Shown in pieces: positions 26,790 through 36,640 of a stretch of DNA of 64,000 nt; within the stretch, counting starts at the first letter, position 1, and each line of letters opens with the position of its first letter. The notes under the pieces were generated by a model. That model was not told where the DNA came from. It searched no databases and was given only the letters and a program-made list of their open reading frames with translations. This stretch comes from Tumebacillus flagellatus. Lineage in GTDB: Bacteria > Bacillota > Bacilli > Tumebacillales > Tumebacillaceae. The stretch lies in contig NZ_JMIR01000023.1 of NCBI RefSeq assembly GCF_000714935.1, forward strand, positions 1-64,000, given 5' to 3'. The position numbers and the translations under genes were made by a program.

Positions 26790-28331
26790 TTGGAAAAGAA
26801 GATCATGGAACTGCATGACCGTCGCCGGAAAGTCGAATTGGGCGGCGGAGACAAGCGAATCGCGGCTCAGCACGCCAAGGGCAAGTACACCGCCCGCGAA
26901 CGCATCGAAATGCTTCTCGACGAAGGCACGTTCCGCGAGCTGAACCCGTTTATCGAACACCGCGCCACGCACTTTGGCATGGACAAAGCGGAAGCGCCGG
27001 GCGAAGGCGTCGTCACCGGCTGGGGCAAGATCAACGGCCGCATCGTCTACGTGTTCGCTCAGGACTTCACGGTCTTCGGCGGCGCGCTTGGTGAAATGCA
27101 CGCGCTGAAAATCACCAAGTGCATGGACCTCGCTGCCAAAAACGGAGCGCCGGTCATCGGTTTGAACGACTCCGGCGGCGCGCGCATCCAAGAGGGTGTC
27201 GCGTCTCTGGACGGCTACGGCCAAATCTTCTACCGCAACGCGATCTACTCCGGCGTCATCCCGCAGATCTCCGTGATCATGGGCCCGTGCGCGGGCGGCG
27301 CGGTGTACTCGCCGGCGATCACCGACTTTATCTTCATGGTGGAAGGCAACTCGCAGATGTTCATCACCGGACCGAAAGTCATCGAGACGGTTACCGGCGA
27401 GAAGATCACGGCGGAAAACCTCGGCGGCGCGCGCGTGCAAGAAGCGATCTCCGGCGTGACGCACTTCACCAACAAAACCGAAGAAGACGTGCTCAACGAC
27501 GTTCGCCGTCTGCTCTCCTTCCTCCCGCAAAACAACATGGAAGAGCCGCCGCGCGTGTTCAACAAGCCGGACGACGGCTGGGATGAGCAGTTGATCGAAA
27601 TCGTGCCGGTCGAACCGACCAAAGCGTACGACATTCGCGATGTGATCCAGCGCGTCGTCGACGGCGGCGATTTCATGGAAGTGCAGAAGAACTTCGCGAA
27701 AAACGCGGTGGTCGGTTTTGCCCGCATCGACGGTCATCCGATCGGCATCATCGCCAACCAGCCGAAGTTCATGGCGGGCGGCCTCGACATCGATTCTTCC
27801 GACAAAATCGCCCGCTTCATCCGCTTCTGCGACTGCTTCAACGTGCCGCTCATCACGTTTGAGGACGTCACCGGCTTCATTCCGGGCGTCATGCAGGAAC
27901 ACCGCGGCATCATCCGTCACGGCGCCAAGATGCTTTACGCGTACTCCGAAGCGACCGTGCCGAAGATGACGATCATCTTGCGCAAAGCGTTCGGCGGCGC
28001 GTTTGTCGCGATGAACGCCAAGTCGATCGGCGCCGACCTCGTCTATTCCTGGCCGACCGGCGAAGTTGCGGTCATGGGCGCAGAGGGCGCGGCAAACATC
28101 GTGTTTGCCAAGGAGATTTCCGAATCAGTGGACCCGAACGCCACCCGCGCGGCGAAGATCGCCGAGTACAAAGAGAAGTTCTCGAACCCGTACGTCGCAG
28201 CCGCGCTCGGCATGATCGACGACGTCATCGACCCGCGCGAGACCCGTCAGAAAATCAAAGAGGGCTTGGAGATTCTGCGCACCAAGCGCGAAACCCGCCC
28301 GCCGAAAAAACACGGCAACATCCCGCTGTAG
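26790..28331 (+). CDS. pccB: Acyl-CoA carboxylase carboxyltransferase subunit (propionyl-CoA carboxylase beta type)
   Basis: 513 residues, two crotonase-like halves. ARIQEGVASLDGYGQIF and MGPCAGGAVYSPAITDF form one oxyanion site, and DVTGFIPGVMQEHRGIIRHGAKMLYAY with AFGGAFVAMNAKS form the other. The start is TTG at 26790 with GGAGGGGA upstream; ATG 26805 is the alternative. Context supports propionyl-/methylmalonyl-CoA as substrate. No biotin carboxylase or biotin carrier gene is in the window. It would need partners encoded elsewhere, or act as a decarboxylase or transcarboxylase subunit. Confidence 0.94.
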   Translation: MEKKIMELHDRRRKVELGGGDKRIAAQHAKGKYTARERIEMLLDEGTFRELNPFIEHRATHFGMDKAEAPGEGVVTGWGKINGRIVYVFAQDFTVFGGALGEMHALKITKCMDLAAKNGAPVIGLNDSGGARIQEGVASLDGYGQIFYRNAIYSGVIPQISVIMGPCAGGAVYSPAITDFIFMVEGNSQMFITGPKVIETVTGEKITAENLGGARVQEAISGVTHFTNKTEEDVLNDVRRLLSFLPQNNMEEPPRVFNKPDDGWDEQLIEIVPVEPTKAYDIRDVIQRVVDGGDFMEVQKNFAKNAVVGFARIDGHPIGIIANQPKFMAGGLDIDSSDKIARFIRFCDCFNVPLITFEDVTGFIPGVMQEHRGIIRHGAKMLYAYSEATVPKMTIILRKAFGGAFVAMNAKSIGADLVYSWPTGEVAVMGAEGAANIVFAKEISESVDPNATRAAKIAEYKEKFSNPYVAAALGMIDDVIDPRETRQKIKEGLEILRTKRETRPPKKHGNIPL

Positions 28332-28343
28332 GGGGGCACACCC

Positions 28344-28571
28344 ATGTCCGGCGACAAATTTGACGTGACGTTCATTCGAGGGCCGCGCGACGTGACGCCA
28401 TGGAAGCAGGCGGCGCGCCGTTTGAATCTCCTCACGAACTCTCCGCAGAACGACGAAGACGCGTTGCGCGCTCGCACCGCCTTCCGCGAAAAACGCGACG
28501 GGTTCCGTCCTGAACAGTACCCGAACGCCATCTACCAAGAGAAAGGACGAAACCGCAAATGTACCAAGTAA
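28344..28571 (+). CDS. Small hypothetical protein between pccB and a PepT-like peptidase
   Basis: 75 residues, basic (many Arg and Lys), no membrane segment, no Cys. It has a clear GGGGGG ribosome site eight bases before the ATG, starts 12 bases after pccB, and overlaps the peptidase start by 13 bases, so translation looks coupled. The N-terminus reads FDVTFIRGPRDVTPWKQAA. In actinobacterial acyl-CoA carboxylases a small epsilon subunit is encoded right after the beta subunit, often with a similar RG-containing start. The resemblance here is weak and may be chance. Function unknown. Confidence 0.6.
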   Translation: MSGDKFDVTFIRGPRDVTPWKQAARRLNLLTNSPQNDEDALRARTAFREKRDGFRPEQYPNAIYQEKGRNRKCTK

Positions 28572-29680
28572 ACCGTGAGCGTCTGATCCAAACTTTCCTC
28601 GAGTTGGTGCAAATCAACTCTCTTTCCCGCGATGAACGCAACATGGCGGACCGCCTGACCCGCGAACTCCAAAGCTTGGGGGTCGAAGTGGTCGAGGACA
28701 CCGCCGGGGAAAAAGTCGGCGGCAACGCCGGCAACCTGATCTGCACGTTGAAAGGCGACGAGTCCAAGCCGACGATCCTCTTCACCTGCCACATGGACAC
28801 CGTGGCACCGGGCCTGAACATCAAGCCGCAACTGCTTGAAGACCGCATCACGTCGGACGGCACCACGATTCTCGGCGCGGACGACAAAGCAGGCGTTTCC
28901 GGCATCCTGGAAATGGTGCGCACGCTCAAGGAGCAAAACCTGGAGCACGGCACCATCGTGCTGTTCTTGACGATGGGCGAAGAGTCCGGCTTGCTCGGCT
29001 CCCGTCACGCCGACTGGGAGAAGCTCCCGAAAGTCGACATGGGCTTTGCGTTTGATTCCAACGGTCCGATCGGCAAAGTGGTCACCCAATCTCCGGCGCA
29101 ATCCCGCATCGAAGTCACCATGCACGGCAAACTGGCGCACGCGGGCGTGAATCCGGAAGCGGGCATCAACGCGATCAACGTCGCGGCGGCGGCGATCTCG
29201 CGCATGAAGCTCGGCCGCATCAACGAGCGCACCACCGCGAACATCGGCAACTTCCACGGCGGCGACGCCACCAACGTCGTGTGCGACAAAGTCACCATCG
29301 CGGCGGAAGCGCGATCGTTGGTGCTCGACGAACTCGACGCGCAAGTGAAGCACATGGTGGACACGTTCAACGAAGCGGCGGCGGAGTTCAACACCACCTG
29401 CGACATCAACGTGCAGCGCATGTACTCCAACCTCAACCACGACGTGGATGCGCCGGTCGTGCAAACGGCGTTCAAAGCGGTTCGCTCGCTTGGCTTTGAG
29501 CCGACAACGATGGCGTCCGGCGGCGGCTCCGATGCGAACATCTTGAACGGCCAAGGCATTCCGACCGTCAACATCGCCATCGGCTACGAAAAAATCCACA
29601 CCGTCGAAGAGTTCATTCGCTTGAACGACCTCGAAAACGGCGCCCGCTTGCTCGTCGCGATGACGCAAGCGGTATTGTAA
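28559..29680 (+). CDS. PepT-like M20-family peptidase (YqjE type)
   Basis: 373 residues. Two-zinc peptidase of the M20 tripeptidase T-like group. Ligands and catalytic residues are seen in TCHMDTVAPG (His78, Asp80), TILGADDKAG, MGEESGLLG and AHAGVNPEAGINA (dimerisation lid). A GGGSDAN segment is near the C-terminus. The same gene order (mce, carboxyltransferase, peptidase) is found in B. subtilis as yqjC-D-E, so its presence in a mutase operon is conserved though unexplained. A paralogue lies at 42231-43415. Confidence 0.93.
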   Translation: MYQVNRERLIQTFLELVQINSLSRDERNMADRLTRELQSLGVEVVEDTAGEKVGGNAGNLICTLKGDESKPTILFTCHMDTVAPGLNIKPQLLEDRITSDGTTILGADDKAGVSGILEMVRTLKEQNLEHGTIVLFLTMGEESGLLGSRHADWEKLPKVDMGFAFDSNGPIGKVVTQSPAQSRIEVTMHGKLAHAGVNPEAGINAINVAAAAISRMKLGRINERTTANIGNFHGGDATNVVCDKVTIAAEARSLVLDELDAQVKHMVDTFNEAAAEFNTTCDINVQRMYSNLNHDVDAPVVQTAFKAVRSLGFEPTTMASGGGSDANILNGQGIPTVNIAIGYEKIHTVEEFIRLNDLENGARLLVAMTQAVL

Positions 29681-29696
29681 GGAAATTCAGGGAAAT

Positions 29697-29731
29697 AAAA
29701 CCACCCACTTTACAAAATGGGTGGTTTTTTT
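29697..29731 (+). terminator. Terminator of the mutase-peptidase operon
   Basis: AAAACCACCCA pairs with TGGGTGGTTTT and is followed by T, starting 17 bases after the peptidase stop. Confidence 0.92.
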
Positions 29732-29821
29732 ATTTGGGGTAAAAGGTAAGAGGGCTGTCCGTGTCAAATAAGTATGATTACAAACTGAGAAGAGAAGGAA
29801 TGGGGTTGAAGGGAATCCACC

Positions 29822-31804
29822 ATGAAACTGCGCACGAACACTCTCGGAATGTTGTTGATGATGGCACTGATACCAATGGTCGCGATGGGCGGCGTCAGCA
29901 ATTACATCTCCATGAAGGGCTACCAAGACCTTCAGGACAGCGCCGTGCAATCGGCCGAGAAGAAAATCACAGAGACGATCGAATCACAAAAACGCACGGC
30001 GACGATGATCGCAGGTCTTGCCGCGCATGACGCCTCGTTGGAAAAAGCAATCGAGGAACAAAACCACACCGCTCTCTCCGTCGAACTGGACAATGTGTTC
30101 GCTTCCCTGAAAACGCAAGGCGTCACGTTGATGGAAGCGGGCGACGCGATGGGCGTGGTGCAGTACCGGGCACAGGACCCCGGCAAGTACGGGGACAGCC
30201 AATATACGAACGCGTCGATCTCGATGGCGCTTTCCTTGCACAACCCGGTCGGCGCGATTGACAGCGGGGCGTCCGGAATGGCGGTTCGCGGGGTGGCGCC
30301 GGTCGCGAACGCGGAAGGTGCCGTCAAGGGCACCGTCACCGCCGGGTTCAACATGGACCAACAGTTCAGCGAAAGCATGAAAAACATCGTCGGCGGCGAG
30401 ATCACCGTCTACTCCGGGGACGCGCATGAGATGGTCAACTCCACACTCGGCGAAAAAGAAGCGCCGCTGACCGATCCGGCTGTGGTCGGTGTCGTCTACG
30501 ATCAGCAAAAAGTCTACCGCACGACCGAAACGATGCACGGCGCATCGTATGATTTCGTCTACGTGCCGCTCTCCGATTACGACCGCAACAAAACGCTCGG
30601 CGTCGTCCGCATCGGCATCTCGCGGGAGAACATCTTGGCGTCCGAGCGTCATCTCGCGTACTATTCCATCGGGTTGGCGGTGCTCGTCATCTTGCTGGCG
30701 CTGTTTGTCGGCACCAAAAACTCCAACCGCATCGTCCGTCCGATGGTCTCGGTCATGAACGGGTTGCAGGACGCGGCAAACGGCCGCCTGCGGGAGATCA
30801 AGCCGCTTTCTTCGGCGGGTGAATTGAAGCAGTTGCAAGACTACTACAACGTGATGATCCGCAACATGCGCGGGCTGCTGCAAACGGCGGCGGGCACGGC
30901 GGCACAAGTGGCGGAGCTGTCGGAGCATCTCTATCGGGGCGCGCATGAAGCGACGCTTGCCGCCGGGCAGATGTCGTCTGCGATCGAAGAGGTCGCGCGC
31001 GGTACCGAGTCGCAAAACGACGCGCTCCAGCGCGGCAACGACCGCTTGACGGTCGTCGTGCGCTCGCTGCAGGAAATCGCCGACCGGGCGCACGTCTTGC
31101 GCGAGACCGCCGACGAAGTGGACGCTGCCTCGACCCGAGGCCGCTCGACGATGCACCGCACGCGCCAAGAGATGGAATCGATCAAATCGCACGTGGAACT
31201 GACGGCGGCGACGATGAATGCGCTGGGCGAACAGTCGCAGCAGATCGGACACATCTCCGACCTGATCTCGGGCATCGCATCGCAAACCAACCTGCTGGCG
31301 CTCAACGCCGCGATCGAAGCGGCGCGCGCGGGCGAACACGGGCGCGGGTTTGCGGTGGTGGCCGATCAAGTTCGCAAACTCGCCGAGCAGTCCGGCAACG
31401 CCGCAGACGAAATCGCGCAGTTGATCTTGCAGATTCGCGGGCAAGTCGAAGCGAGCATCGCCGGGATGCAAGAAGGTCTGGCGGCGGTGCAATCCGGCAG
31501 CTTCGCGGTGGAAGAAGCGGAGCACGCGTTCTTGCTCGTCGACGAGCGCTTGGACGGCGTGACGAACGGCATCGCGGAAGTGCACGCGCTGACCGAAGAG
31601 GCGTCCGCGCAATCGGACGGCGTCGAGCATGAATTCCATGAGATCGCGTCTGTCGCCGAGGAATCCGCCGCTTCCTCCGAGGAAGTGGCGTCTGCGGTCG
31701 AAGAGCAAAGCGTCACCATCGCCACGCTCTCCGATTCGATGGAGACGTTGAAGCGGCTGGCGGAAGATTTGAAAACGGCAGTTGATCAATTTCAATTCGA
31801 ATAA
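29822..31804 (+). CDS. Methyl-accepting chemotaxis protein (tandem copy 1)
   Basis: 660 residues. A first membrane helix (about 8-28) is followed by an extracellular sensor of about 250 residues of the single/double-Cache type, then a second helix (about 278-298, [11 protein letters not shown]). A HAMP domain (about 300-355) follows. The signalling domain has its tip at [20 protein letters not shown] and [20 protein letters not shown], and ends with [15 protein letters not shown]. It is paralogous to the next gene: same length, same start (MKLRT), matching throughout. Likely arose by tandem duplication with divergence of the sensor, giving two ligand ranges. Confidence 0.96.
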   Translation: MKLRTNTLGMLLMMALIPMVAMGGVSNYISMKGYQDLQDSAVQSAEKKITETIESQKRTATMIAGLAAHDASLEKAIEEQNHTALSVELDNVFASLKTQGVTLMEAGDAMGVVQYRAQDPGKYGDSQYTNASISMALSLHNPVGAIDSGASGMAVRGVAPVANAEGAVKGTVTAGFNMDQQFSESMKNIVGGEITVYSGDAHEMVNSTLGEKEAPLTDPAVVGVVYDQQKVYRTTETMHGASYDFVYVPLSDYDRNKTLGVVRIGISRENILASERHLAYYSIGLAVLVILLALFVGTKNSNRIVRPMVSVMNGLQDAANGRLREIKPLSSAGELKQLQDYYNVMIRNMRGLLQTAAGTAAQVAELSEHLYRGAHEATLAAGQMSSAIEEVARGTESQNDALQRGNDRLTVVVRSLQEIADRAHVLRETADEVDAASTRGRSTMHRTRQEMESIKSHVELTAATMNALGEQSQQIGHISDLISGIASQTNLLALNAAIEAARAGEHGRGFAVVADQVRKLAEQSGNAADEIAQLILQIRGQVEASIAGMQEGLAAVQSGSFAVEEAEHAFLLVDERLDGVTNGIAEVHALTEEASAQSDGVEHEFHEIASVAEESAASSEEVASAVEEQSVTIATLSDSMETLKRLAEDLKTAVDQFQFE

Positions 31805-31831
31805 TGTAGTGCTTGATCATGAAGTGTATGG

Positions 31832-31868
31832 AGACCAGTTGAAACTTTGTTTTGACTGGTCTTTTTTT
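31832..31868 (+). terminator. Terminator between the tandem chemoreceptors
   Basis: AGACCAGT pairs with ACTGGTCT around a 15-base loop, followed by T. The second receptor therefore probably has its own promoter. Confidence 0.82.
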
Positions 31869-31955
31869 GTTAATAATCAGTCTACTCGAAAGGATTCCGA
31901 CAAATTTCGTCAAATAAGAGTAACAGACACACATGCAGGCAAAGGGGATGCATCC

Positions 31956-33938
31956 ATGAAATTACGAACCCAGACAGTTGGCCTGTTGCTTGGCATGGCC
32001 TTGGTGCCGATGATGGCGATGGGGATCGTCAGCAACGCCGTTTCGATGCAGGCGTTGTCAGACTTGCAGAACACATCGGTCCAAGCGGCGGAGAAGACAG
32101 TGGTCCAAGCCGTCGAGTCCCGCGAGCAAAACGCGATGGCCTTGGCTTTGCAAGCGTCTCGCGATCCGCAGTTGCTGACAGCGTTGCAAACGGGAGATCA
32201 CCAAAAACTGACAGCGCTGCTCGACCAGTCTTATCAAGACCTTCAAGCGCAAGGCTTGACGGTGCTGGAAATCGGCAACGGCGTGGGCAATGTGCAATAC
32301 CGGGCGCATGACCCGCAGAAGTTTGGCGACAGCAAGTACGACAACGCCACCGTTTCGCTCGCGCTGACGTCCGGCAAGACCGCCGCGGCTGTCGAAGAGG
32401 ACAACGGAAGCCTTTCCGTGCGCGGCGTGGCGCCGCTGAAGGTCGGCGACGTCGTCAAAGGCACGATCACATACGGCTATGCGACAGATGAGAAATTTGT
32501 GCAGGGCCTCAAGGGCATCGTCAATGGCGAAGTCACCGTCTACAGCGTGGAAACCAAGAAGTCGCTCGTCTCCACGATTGAAGGCGAGCAGGACACGATG
32601 GAGGATGCCGCACTGCTCTCCACCGTTATCGACGGGCAGAAAATGTACAAGACCCAAGGCGATGTGAACGGCACGCCGTATGATTTTGTTTACGTACCGC
32701 TCACCGATTATGACAAAAACCATACGCTCGCCGTCATGCGCGTCTCCATGTCGCGCGAGGCGATCGTCAGCGCCCAGCAGAAGATCATCACGTACAGCGT
32801 CGCGCTGGCGGTGTTGACGGTGTTGCTGGCGATCTTCGTCGCCGTGCGCAGCTCCAACCGCATCGTCCGCCCGATGACGGCGGTGATGGAGGGACTCTCG
32901 GAAGCGGCGGGCGGCGTGCTGCGACGAGTCAAGCCTGTCAAAGCTTCCGGCGAACTTCAACAGTTGCTGGCTCACTACGACTCCATGATTCGCAACATCC
33001 GCGACTTGATGCTGATCGCCGGACAGAGCGCGGCACAGGCGTCCGAGCTCTCCGAACAGATTCACAGCGGCACGCAAGAAGCGACCGCCGCCGCCGAGCA
33101 GGTCAACCGCTCCGTGGACGAGGTGGCTTCCGGCAGCGAGCGGCAGAACGACTCGCTGCAGCGTGCCAACGAGGAGCTGGGCAACATCGTGCACGACTTG
33201 GCGAGCATCGCGGCTTCCACCGAGGAACTGAGCCATCTGGCGAACGAAGTGGATGAGGCGTCCAACACCGGGCGGCAGACGATGCAGCGCACCCGCCACG
33301 AGATGAACGAGATTCACCGCCACGTGCAGCACACGGCCGAGACGATGAGCGTGTTGGGCCAGCAGTCGGAGCGCATCGGCTCCATCGTCGACGTGATCGG
33401 GGCGATCGCCGGACAGACGAACCTCCTGGCACTCAACGCCGCCATTGAAGCGGCGCGCGCCGGAGAGCAGGGGCGCGGGTTCTCCGTCGTCGCCGACGAA
33501 GTCCGCAAACTCGCCGAACAGTCGGAGAGCGCGGCCCGCGAGATCGCCGAATTGGTGCGCAACATCCGCGTTCAAGTGCAAGCGAGCATCGACGGCATGC
33601 AACAGGGCGTCGAGGCGGTGGTGAGCGGCGAGCGGGCGATGCGGGAAGCGGAGCAAGCGTTCGGCCTCGTGGGCACCCGTTTGCAGAGCGTCACAGACGG
33701 CGTCTCCAACGTCTACGGATTGACCAAGACCGCGTCGGAGCACTCCAAGAGCGTCGAGCAGGAGTTCCACGCCATCGCGTTCGTCGCCGAGTCGACCGTC
33801 GCTTCCACCGAAGAGGTCGCCGCCGCCATCGAAGAGCAGAGCGCGATGCTGAACGCGCTGGCGCATTCGATGGAGGAATTGCGTCGACTCTCGGAAACGC
33901 TCAACAGCGCCGTCGGGCGTTTTGAATGTCATGAATAA
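31956..33938 (+). CDS. Methyl-accepting chemotaxis protein (tandem copy 2)
   Basis: 660 residues. The layout is the same as the preceding receptor: membrane helix (about 8-28), Cache-like periplasm-side domain, second helix ([11 protein letters not shown]), HAMP, and a signalling tip [21 protein letters not shown] with [23 protein letters not shown] 31956 is chosen over an open frame reaching further upstream, because AAAGGGGA is correctly placed, the start MKLRTQT matches copy 1, and the upstream frame would run through the terminator. Conservation with copy 1 is strongest in the cytoplasmic half and lower in the sensor domain. Confidence 0.96.
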   Translation: MKLRTQTVGLLLGMALVPMMAMGIVSNAVSMQALSDLQNTSVQAAEKTVVQAVESREQNAMALALQASRDPQLLTALQTGDHQKLTALLDQSYQDLQAQGLTVLEIGNGVGNVQYRAHDPQKFGDSKYDNATVSLALTSGKTAAAVEEDNGSLSVRGVAPLKVGDVVKGTITYGYATDEKFVQGLKGIVNGEVTVYSVETKKSLVSTIEGEQDTMEDAALLSTVIDGQKMYKTQGDVNGTPYDFVYVPLTDYDKNHTLAVMRVSMSREAIVSAQQKIITYSVALAVLTVLLAIFVAVRSSNRIVRPMTAVMEGLSEAAGGVLRRVKPVKASGELQQLLAHYDSMIRNIRDLMLIAGQSAAQASELSEQIHSGTQEATAAAEQVNRSVDEVASGSERQNDSLQRANEELGNIVHDLASIAASTEELSHLANEVDEASNTGRQTMQRTRHEMNEIHRHVQHTAETMSVLGQQSERIGSIVDVIGAIAGQTNLLALNAAIEAARAGEQGRGFSVVADEVRKLAEQSESAAREIAELVRNIRVQVQASIDGMQQGVEAVVSGERAMREAEQAFGLVGTRLQSVTDGVSNVYGLTKTASEHSKSVEQEFHAIAFVAESTVASTEEVAAAIEEQSAMLNALAHSMEELRRLSETLNSAVGRFECHE

Positions 33939-33954
33939 GAGGTCCTTATAAGGT

Positions 33955-33989
33955 AAGCGGCACTCTCGAGAGACGAGAGTGCCGCTTTT
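33955..33989 (+). terminator. Terminator of tandem chemoreceptor 2
   Basis: AAGCGGCACTCTCG pairs perfectly with CGAGAGTGCCGCTT, followed by TTCC. Confidence 0.88.
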
Positions 33990-34094
33990 CCTATTATTCA
34001 AAAAAGACTTTATTTCGTCGAGCGAAAGGAATATAGTGTAGTTATCGACAATTTCGTGAAGATTTTGTAAAACGTTGAGAAGGAGTGAACCAAC

Positions 34095-35321
34095 TTGGAA
34101 TCATCGTCATCATGGAAACGCACCGTTTGGATTCTCTGGTTCGGCTCGTTGCTCACAAACGCAAGTTACACCATGGTCGTGCCGTTCCTTCCGCTCTACC
34201 TCGTCCAAGAGCTCGGGGTCGCCAAAGCAGACGCCAACTGGTGGGCGGGCATCATCTTCTCCGTCTCGTTTCTCGTCGGGGCGATTATGGCGCCGGTCTG
34301 GGGGGCCCTTGCCGATAAAAACGGCAAGAAAAAAGCGATCCTGCGCGCCGGCTTCTCGCTCTTCATCGTGTATTCGCTCGGCGCATTCGTCCACAGCCCG
34401 TGGGAGTTGCTCGCCGTGCGCGTGATGCACGGGCTGGTGGCGGGGTTTGTGCCCGCCTCGATGGCAATCGTCGCCTCGACGACGCCGGAGGAGGAGATGG
34501 GCTGGAGCTTGGGCCTGATGCAGACCGCAGGGGCAACCGGCAGCATCCTCGGCCCGCTGATGGGCGGCGTGCTCGCCGAAGTGTTCGGCATGCGGCTCTC
34601 GTTTATCGCCTCCGGGGTCAGCGTGTTGATCGCCACGCTGTTCGTCATGAAATTCGTGCAAGAGAGCAAACCTGCGCCCTCCAAGCAGCGCACGCGCGTC
34701 CTCGACGACGTCAAGGTCGCGTGGAACAACCGACCGATGCTGCGGACGCTCGGGATCCTGATCGTCTTCCAGACGGCGCTGGCGATCTTGCAGCCGGTGC
34801 TCACGCTCTACGTCGCCGACTTGCAAGGCAGCATGGACGGCTCCGTGCTCTCGTCGGGCTTGATCTTCTCGCTCTCCGGCATCGCGATGATCATCGCCGC
34901 GCCGTACTGGGGGCGCTGGGGACAGAAAAAGGGCTTCCGCAGCACCTTGCTGATCGCCCTGACCGGATCGGGCGTGCTGACTCTCGCGCAAGTCCTGCCC
35001 GACAACTTGATCACGTTCTCCGTCACCCGCTTTGCCATCGGCTTGTTCATGGCGGGGATCTTGCCCGCTTGCAACGCCATCGTCGTAGAGAACACGGAAC
35101 TGGATTTCCGAGGCCGGGCGTTTGGTTTGACGAACAGCGCCAACCAGATCGGCTCGATGATCGGGCCGTTGATCGGAGGCTTCCTAAGCGGCATCGTCTC
35201 GATCCCGTTCACGTTCGCCATCACCGGCGTGCTGCTCTTGATCAACGCCGGCAACGTGATGCTCTGGCCGCGCGATCCAGCCAAACCGGTGCCGCAAGCG
35301 AAACCCGCCAAAAGCGTCTAA
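34095..35321 (+). CDS. MFS transporter, DHA1-like drug efflux family
   Basis: 408 residues, about 12 hydrophobic helices. The loop-2 signature GALADKNGKKKAILRAG (MFS motif A) and the motif-C-like GATGSILGPLMGGVLAE place it among proton-driven drug antiporters. A second motif-A-like GRWGQKKGFRS opens the C-terminal half. The start is TTG at 34095 with AAGGAGTG upstream. It is a single gene with a terminator at 35341. The substrate is unknown. Confidence 0.9.
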   Translation: MESSSSWKRTVWILWFGSLLTNASYTMVVPFLPLYLVQELGVAKADANWWAGIIFSVSFLVGAIMAPVWGALADKNGKKKAILRAGFSLFIVYSLGAFVHSPWELLAVRVMHGLVAGFVPASMAIVASTTPEEEMGWSLGLMQTAGATGSILGPLMGGVLAEVFGMRLSFIASGVSVLIATLFVMKFVQESKPAPSKQRTRVLDDVKVAWNNRPMLRTLGILIVFQTALAILQPVLTLYVADLQGSMDGSVLSSGLIFSLSGIAMIIAAPYWGRWGQKKGFRSTLLIALTGSGVLTLAQVLPDNLITFSVTRFAIGLFMAGILPACNAIVVENTELDFRGRAFGLTNSANQIGSMIGPLIGGFLSGIVSIPFTFAITGVLLLINAGNVMLWPRDPAKPVPQAKPAKSV

Positions 35322-35340
35322 ACCCAACACATACACCATA

Positions 35341-35375
35341 AAAGGGAGCCCTTCCGAGGAGGAAGGACTCCCTTT
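35341..35375. terminator. Terminator of the MFS gene (bidirectional shape)
   Basis: AAAGGGAG-CCTTCC pairs with GGAAGG-CTCCCTTT around GAGGA, with one mismatch. It lies between the plus-strand transporter and a convergent minus-strand gene. Confidence 0.82.
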
Positions 35376-35407
35376 CCTGATCAAGGAAGCGAGTTCAAGC
35401 AAGCAAC

Positions 35408-35638
35408 TCAGGGTTGCAGATCCATCTGATCCAGCACAGGATGAGAGATCACCGCACCGTTCAATTCATAGACGAGAACCGTGTCGGCCGCCGGCACGGT
35501 CTCTTCGACATAGTGCTGGTTGGGGCAGGCTCGGTAACGGCTGCCAAAACCGGTATCCGAGGGTATGGTGATCAATTTGTCATTGCAATACGGGCAGCGT
35601 CCGGTTAACGGTTTCCAAAATCGGTTCCATGCATTCAT
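35408..35638 (-). CDS. Small hypothetical protein with a zinc-ribbon-like Cys pair
   Basis: 76 residues. GRCPYCNDKL supplies a CxxC pair and RACPNQHYVEE a further Cys and His, consistent with a degenerate zinc ribbon. No membrane segment. The C-terminal half is acidic and hydrophobic (DTVLVYELNGAVISHPVLDQ). It stands alone on the minus strand between two plus-strand transporters. Function unknown. Confidence 0.65.
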   Translation of the reverse strand: MNAWNRFWKPLTGRCPYCNDKLITIPSDTGFGSRYRACPNQHYVEETVPAADTVLVYELNGAVISHPVLDQMDLQP

Positions 35639-35773
35639 CTCTTATCACCATATTCCCTATCATTATACTTGGATTATACGGCGGCAAATCCTCCCGCGCA
35701 AGTGCAACTTTTTATGGTATCATCAAAATACAGATATTGATCGTTGGTCAGGCAACAGAGGGAGGAGACACCG

Positions 35774-36574
35774 GTGACTGCTGCGGATGTTGCAGTATAC
35801 GTACTCATAGGGCTACTTGGTTCCTTTTGTTCCGGACTTTTGGGCGTAGGCGGGGCGATTGTCACGTACCCGCTTCTTTACTTTGTGCCCCCGCTGTTCG
35901 GGGCGTATGCGATGTCGCCCAATGAAATCTCTTCGGTGACGATGTTCCAAGTGTTTGCGTCCAGCGGCATCGGGATGCTGATGTACCGCAAGTCGCCGTG
36001 GCTCAACCGTCGTGTCGTGCTCTGCATCGGCGGGGGGATGACGGGCGGAAGTTTGATCGGCAGCCTGCTCTCCGGATTCATGCCGGGCATGGTGATTCAT
36101 ACGCTTTACGGGTGCATGGCGCTGCTCGCCGTCTTCTTGATGTTAAAAAAACGTCGCGGGGAGCTGGAGTCGCAGGAACCGCCCCAACAATTGGTGTTCA
36201 ACCGCGGGCTTGCCGTCGGGATTTCCGCCGCCGTCGGATTGCTTTCCGGCATCGTCGGGGCGGGCGGCTCGTTCCTGTTGATCCCGATCATGCTCGGCAT
36301 CTTGAAATTGCCGACGCGCACCGCCATCGCGTCTTCGCTGATCGTGGTGTTTCTGTCCTCGATCGGCGGAGTGATCGGCAAAGCGGCGGGAGGGCACGTG
36401 CACGTCGGGTTGACGGCGTTGTTGGTCATCGTCAGCATCGCAGGCTCCACGATCGGCGCGAGGCTGGGACAGCGCGTGAACGTCGGCGTCCTTCGACTGG
36501 TGCTGGTGGGGATCATCTTGATCTCTGCGCTGAACATCTGGGGCGGGTTGATCTACGACTGGATCGAAGCCTGA
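35774..36574 (+). CDS. TauE/SafE family membrane transporter
   Basis: 266 residues with about eight membrane helices in two similar halves. Each half begins with the family's glycine motif, LLGVGGAIVTYPLL in the N-terminal half and GIVGAGGSFLLIPIM in the C-terminal half. The family exports sulfite, sulfoacetate or related anions; the substrate here cannot be told. GTG 35774 is chosen, with AGGGAGGAG upstream. TATCAT with a TGG extension (near 35715-35723) may be its promoter. A terminator follows at 36581. Confidence 0.88.
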   Translation: MTAADVAVYVLIGLLGSFCSGLLGVGGAIVTYPLLYFVPPLFGAYAMSPNEISSVTMFQVFASSGIGMLMYRKSPWLNRRVVLCIGGGMTGGSLIGSLLSGFMPGMVIHTLYGCMALLAVFLMLKKRRGELESQEPPQQLVFNRGLAVGISAAVGLLSGIVGAGGSFLLIPIMLGILKLPTRTAIASSLIVVFLSSIGGVIGKAAGGHVHVGLTALLVIVSIAGSTIGARLGQRVNVGVLRLVLVGIILISALNIWGGLIYDWIEA

Positions 36575-36580
36575 CAGCAG

Positions 36581-36618
36581 AAAAGTCCACGCGGGCAGGA
36601 GCCCGGTGGACTTTTTTT
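36581..36618. terminator. Bidirectional terminator between convergent genes
   Basis: AAAAGTCCAC-CGGGC pairs with GCCCG-GTGGACTTTT around AGGA, with further T. It serves the TauE gene and, on the other strand, the XRE-TPR gene ending at 36641. Confidence 0.9.
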
Positions 36619-36640
36619 ATAAGGGGAGAGCAGCGGCGGT

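Noticed and set aside
31782-31955. Upstream extension of the second tandem chemoreceptor
   Set aside because: The extension would overlap the first receptor and run through its terminator. ATG 31956 has a ribosome site and aligns with the MKLRT start of copy 1.
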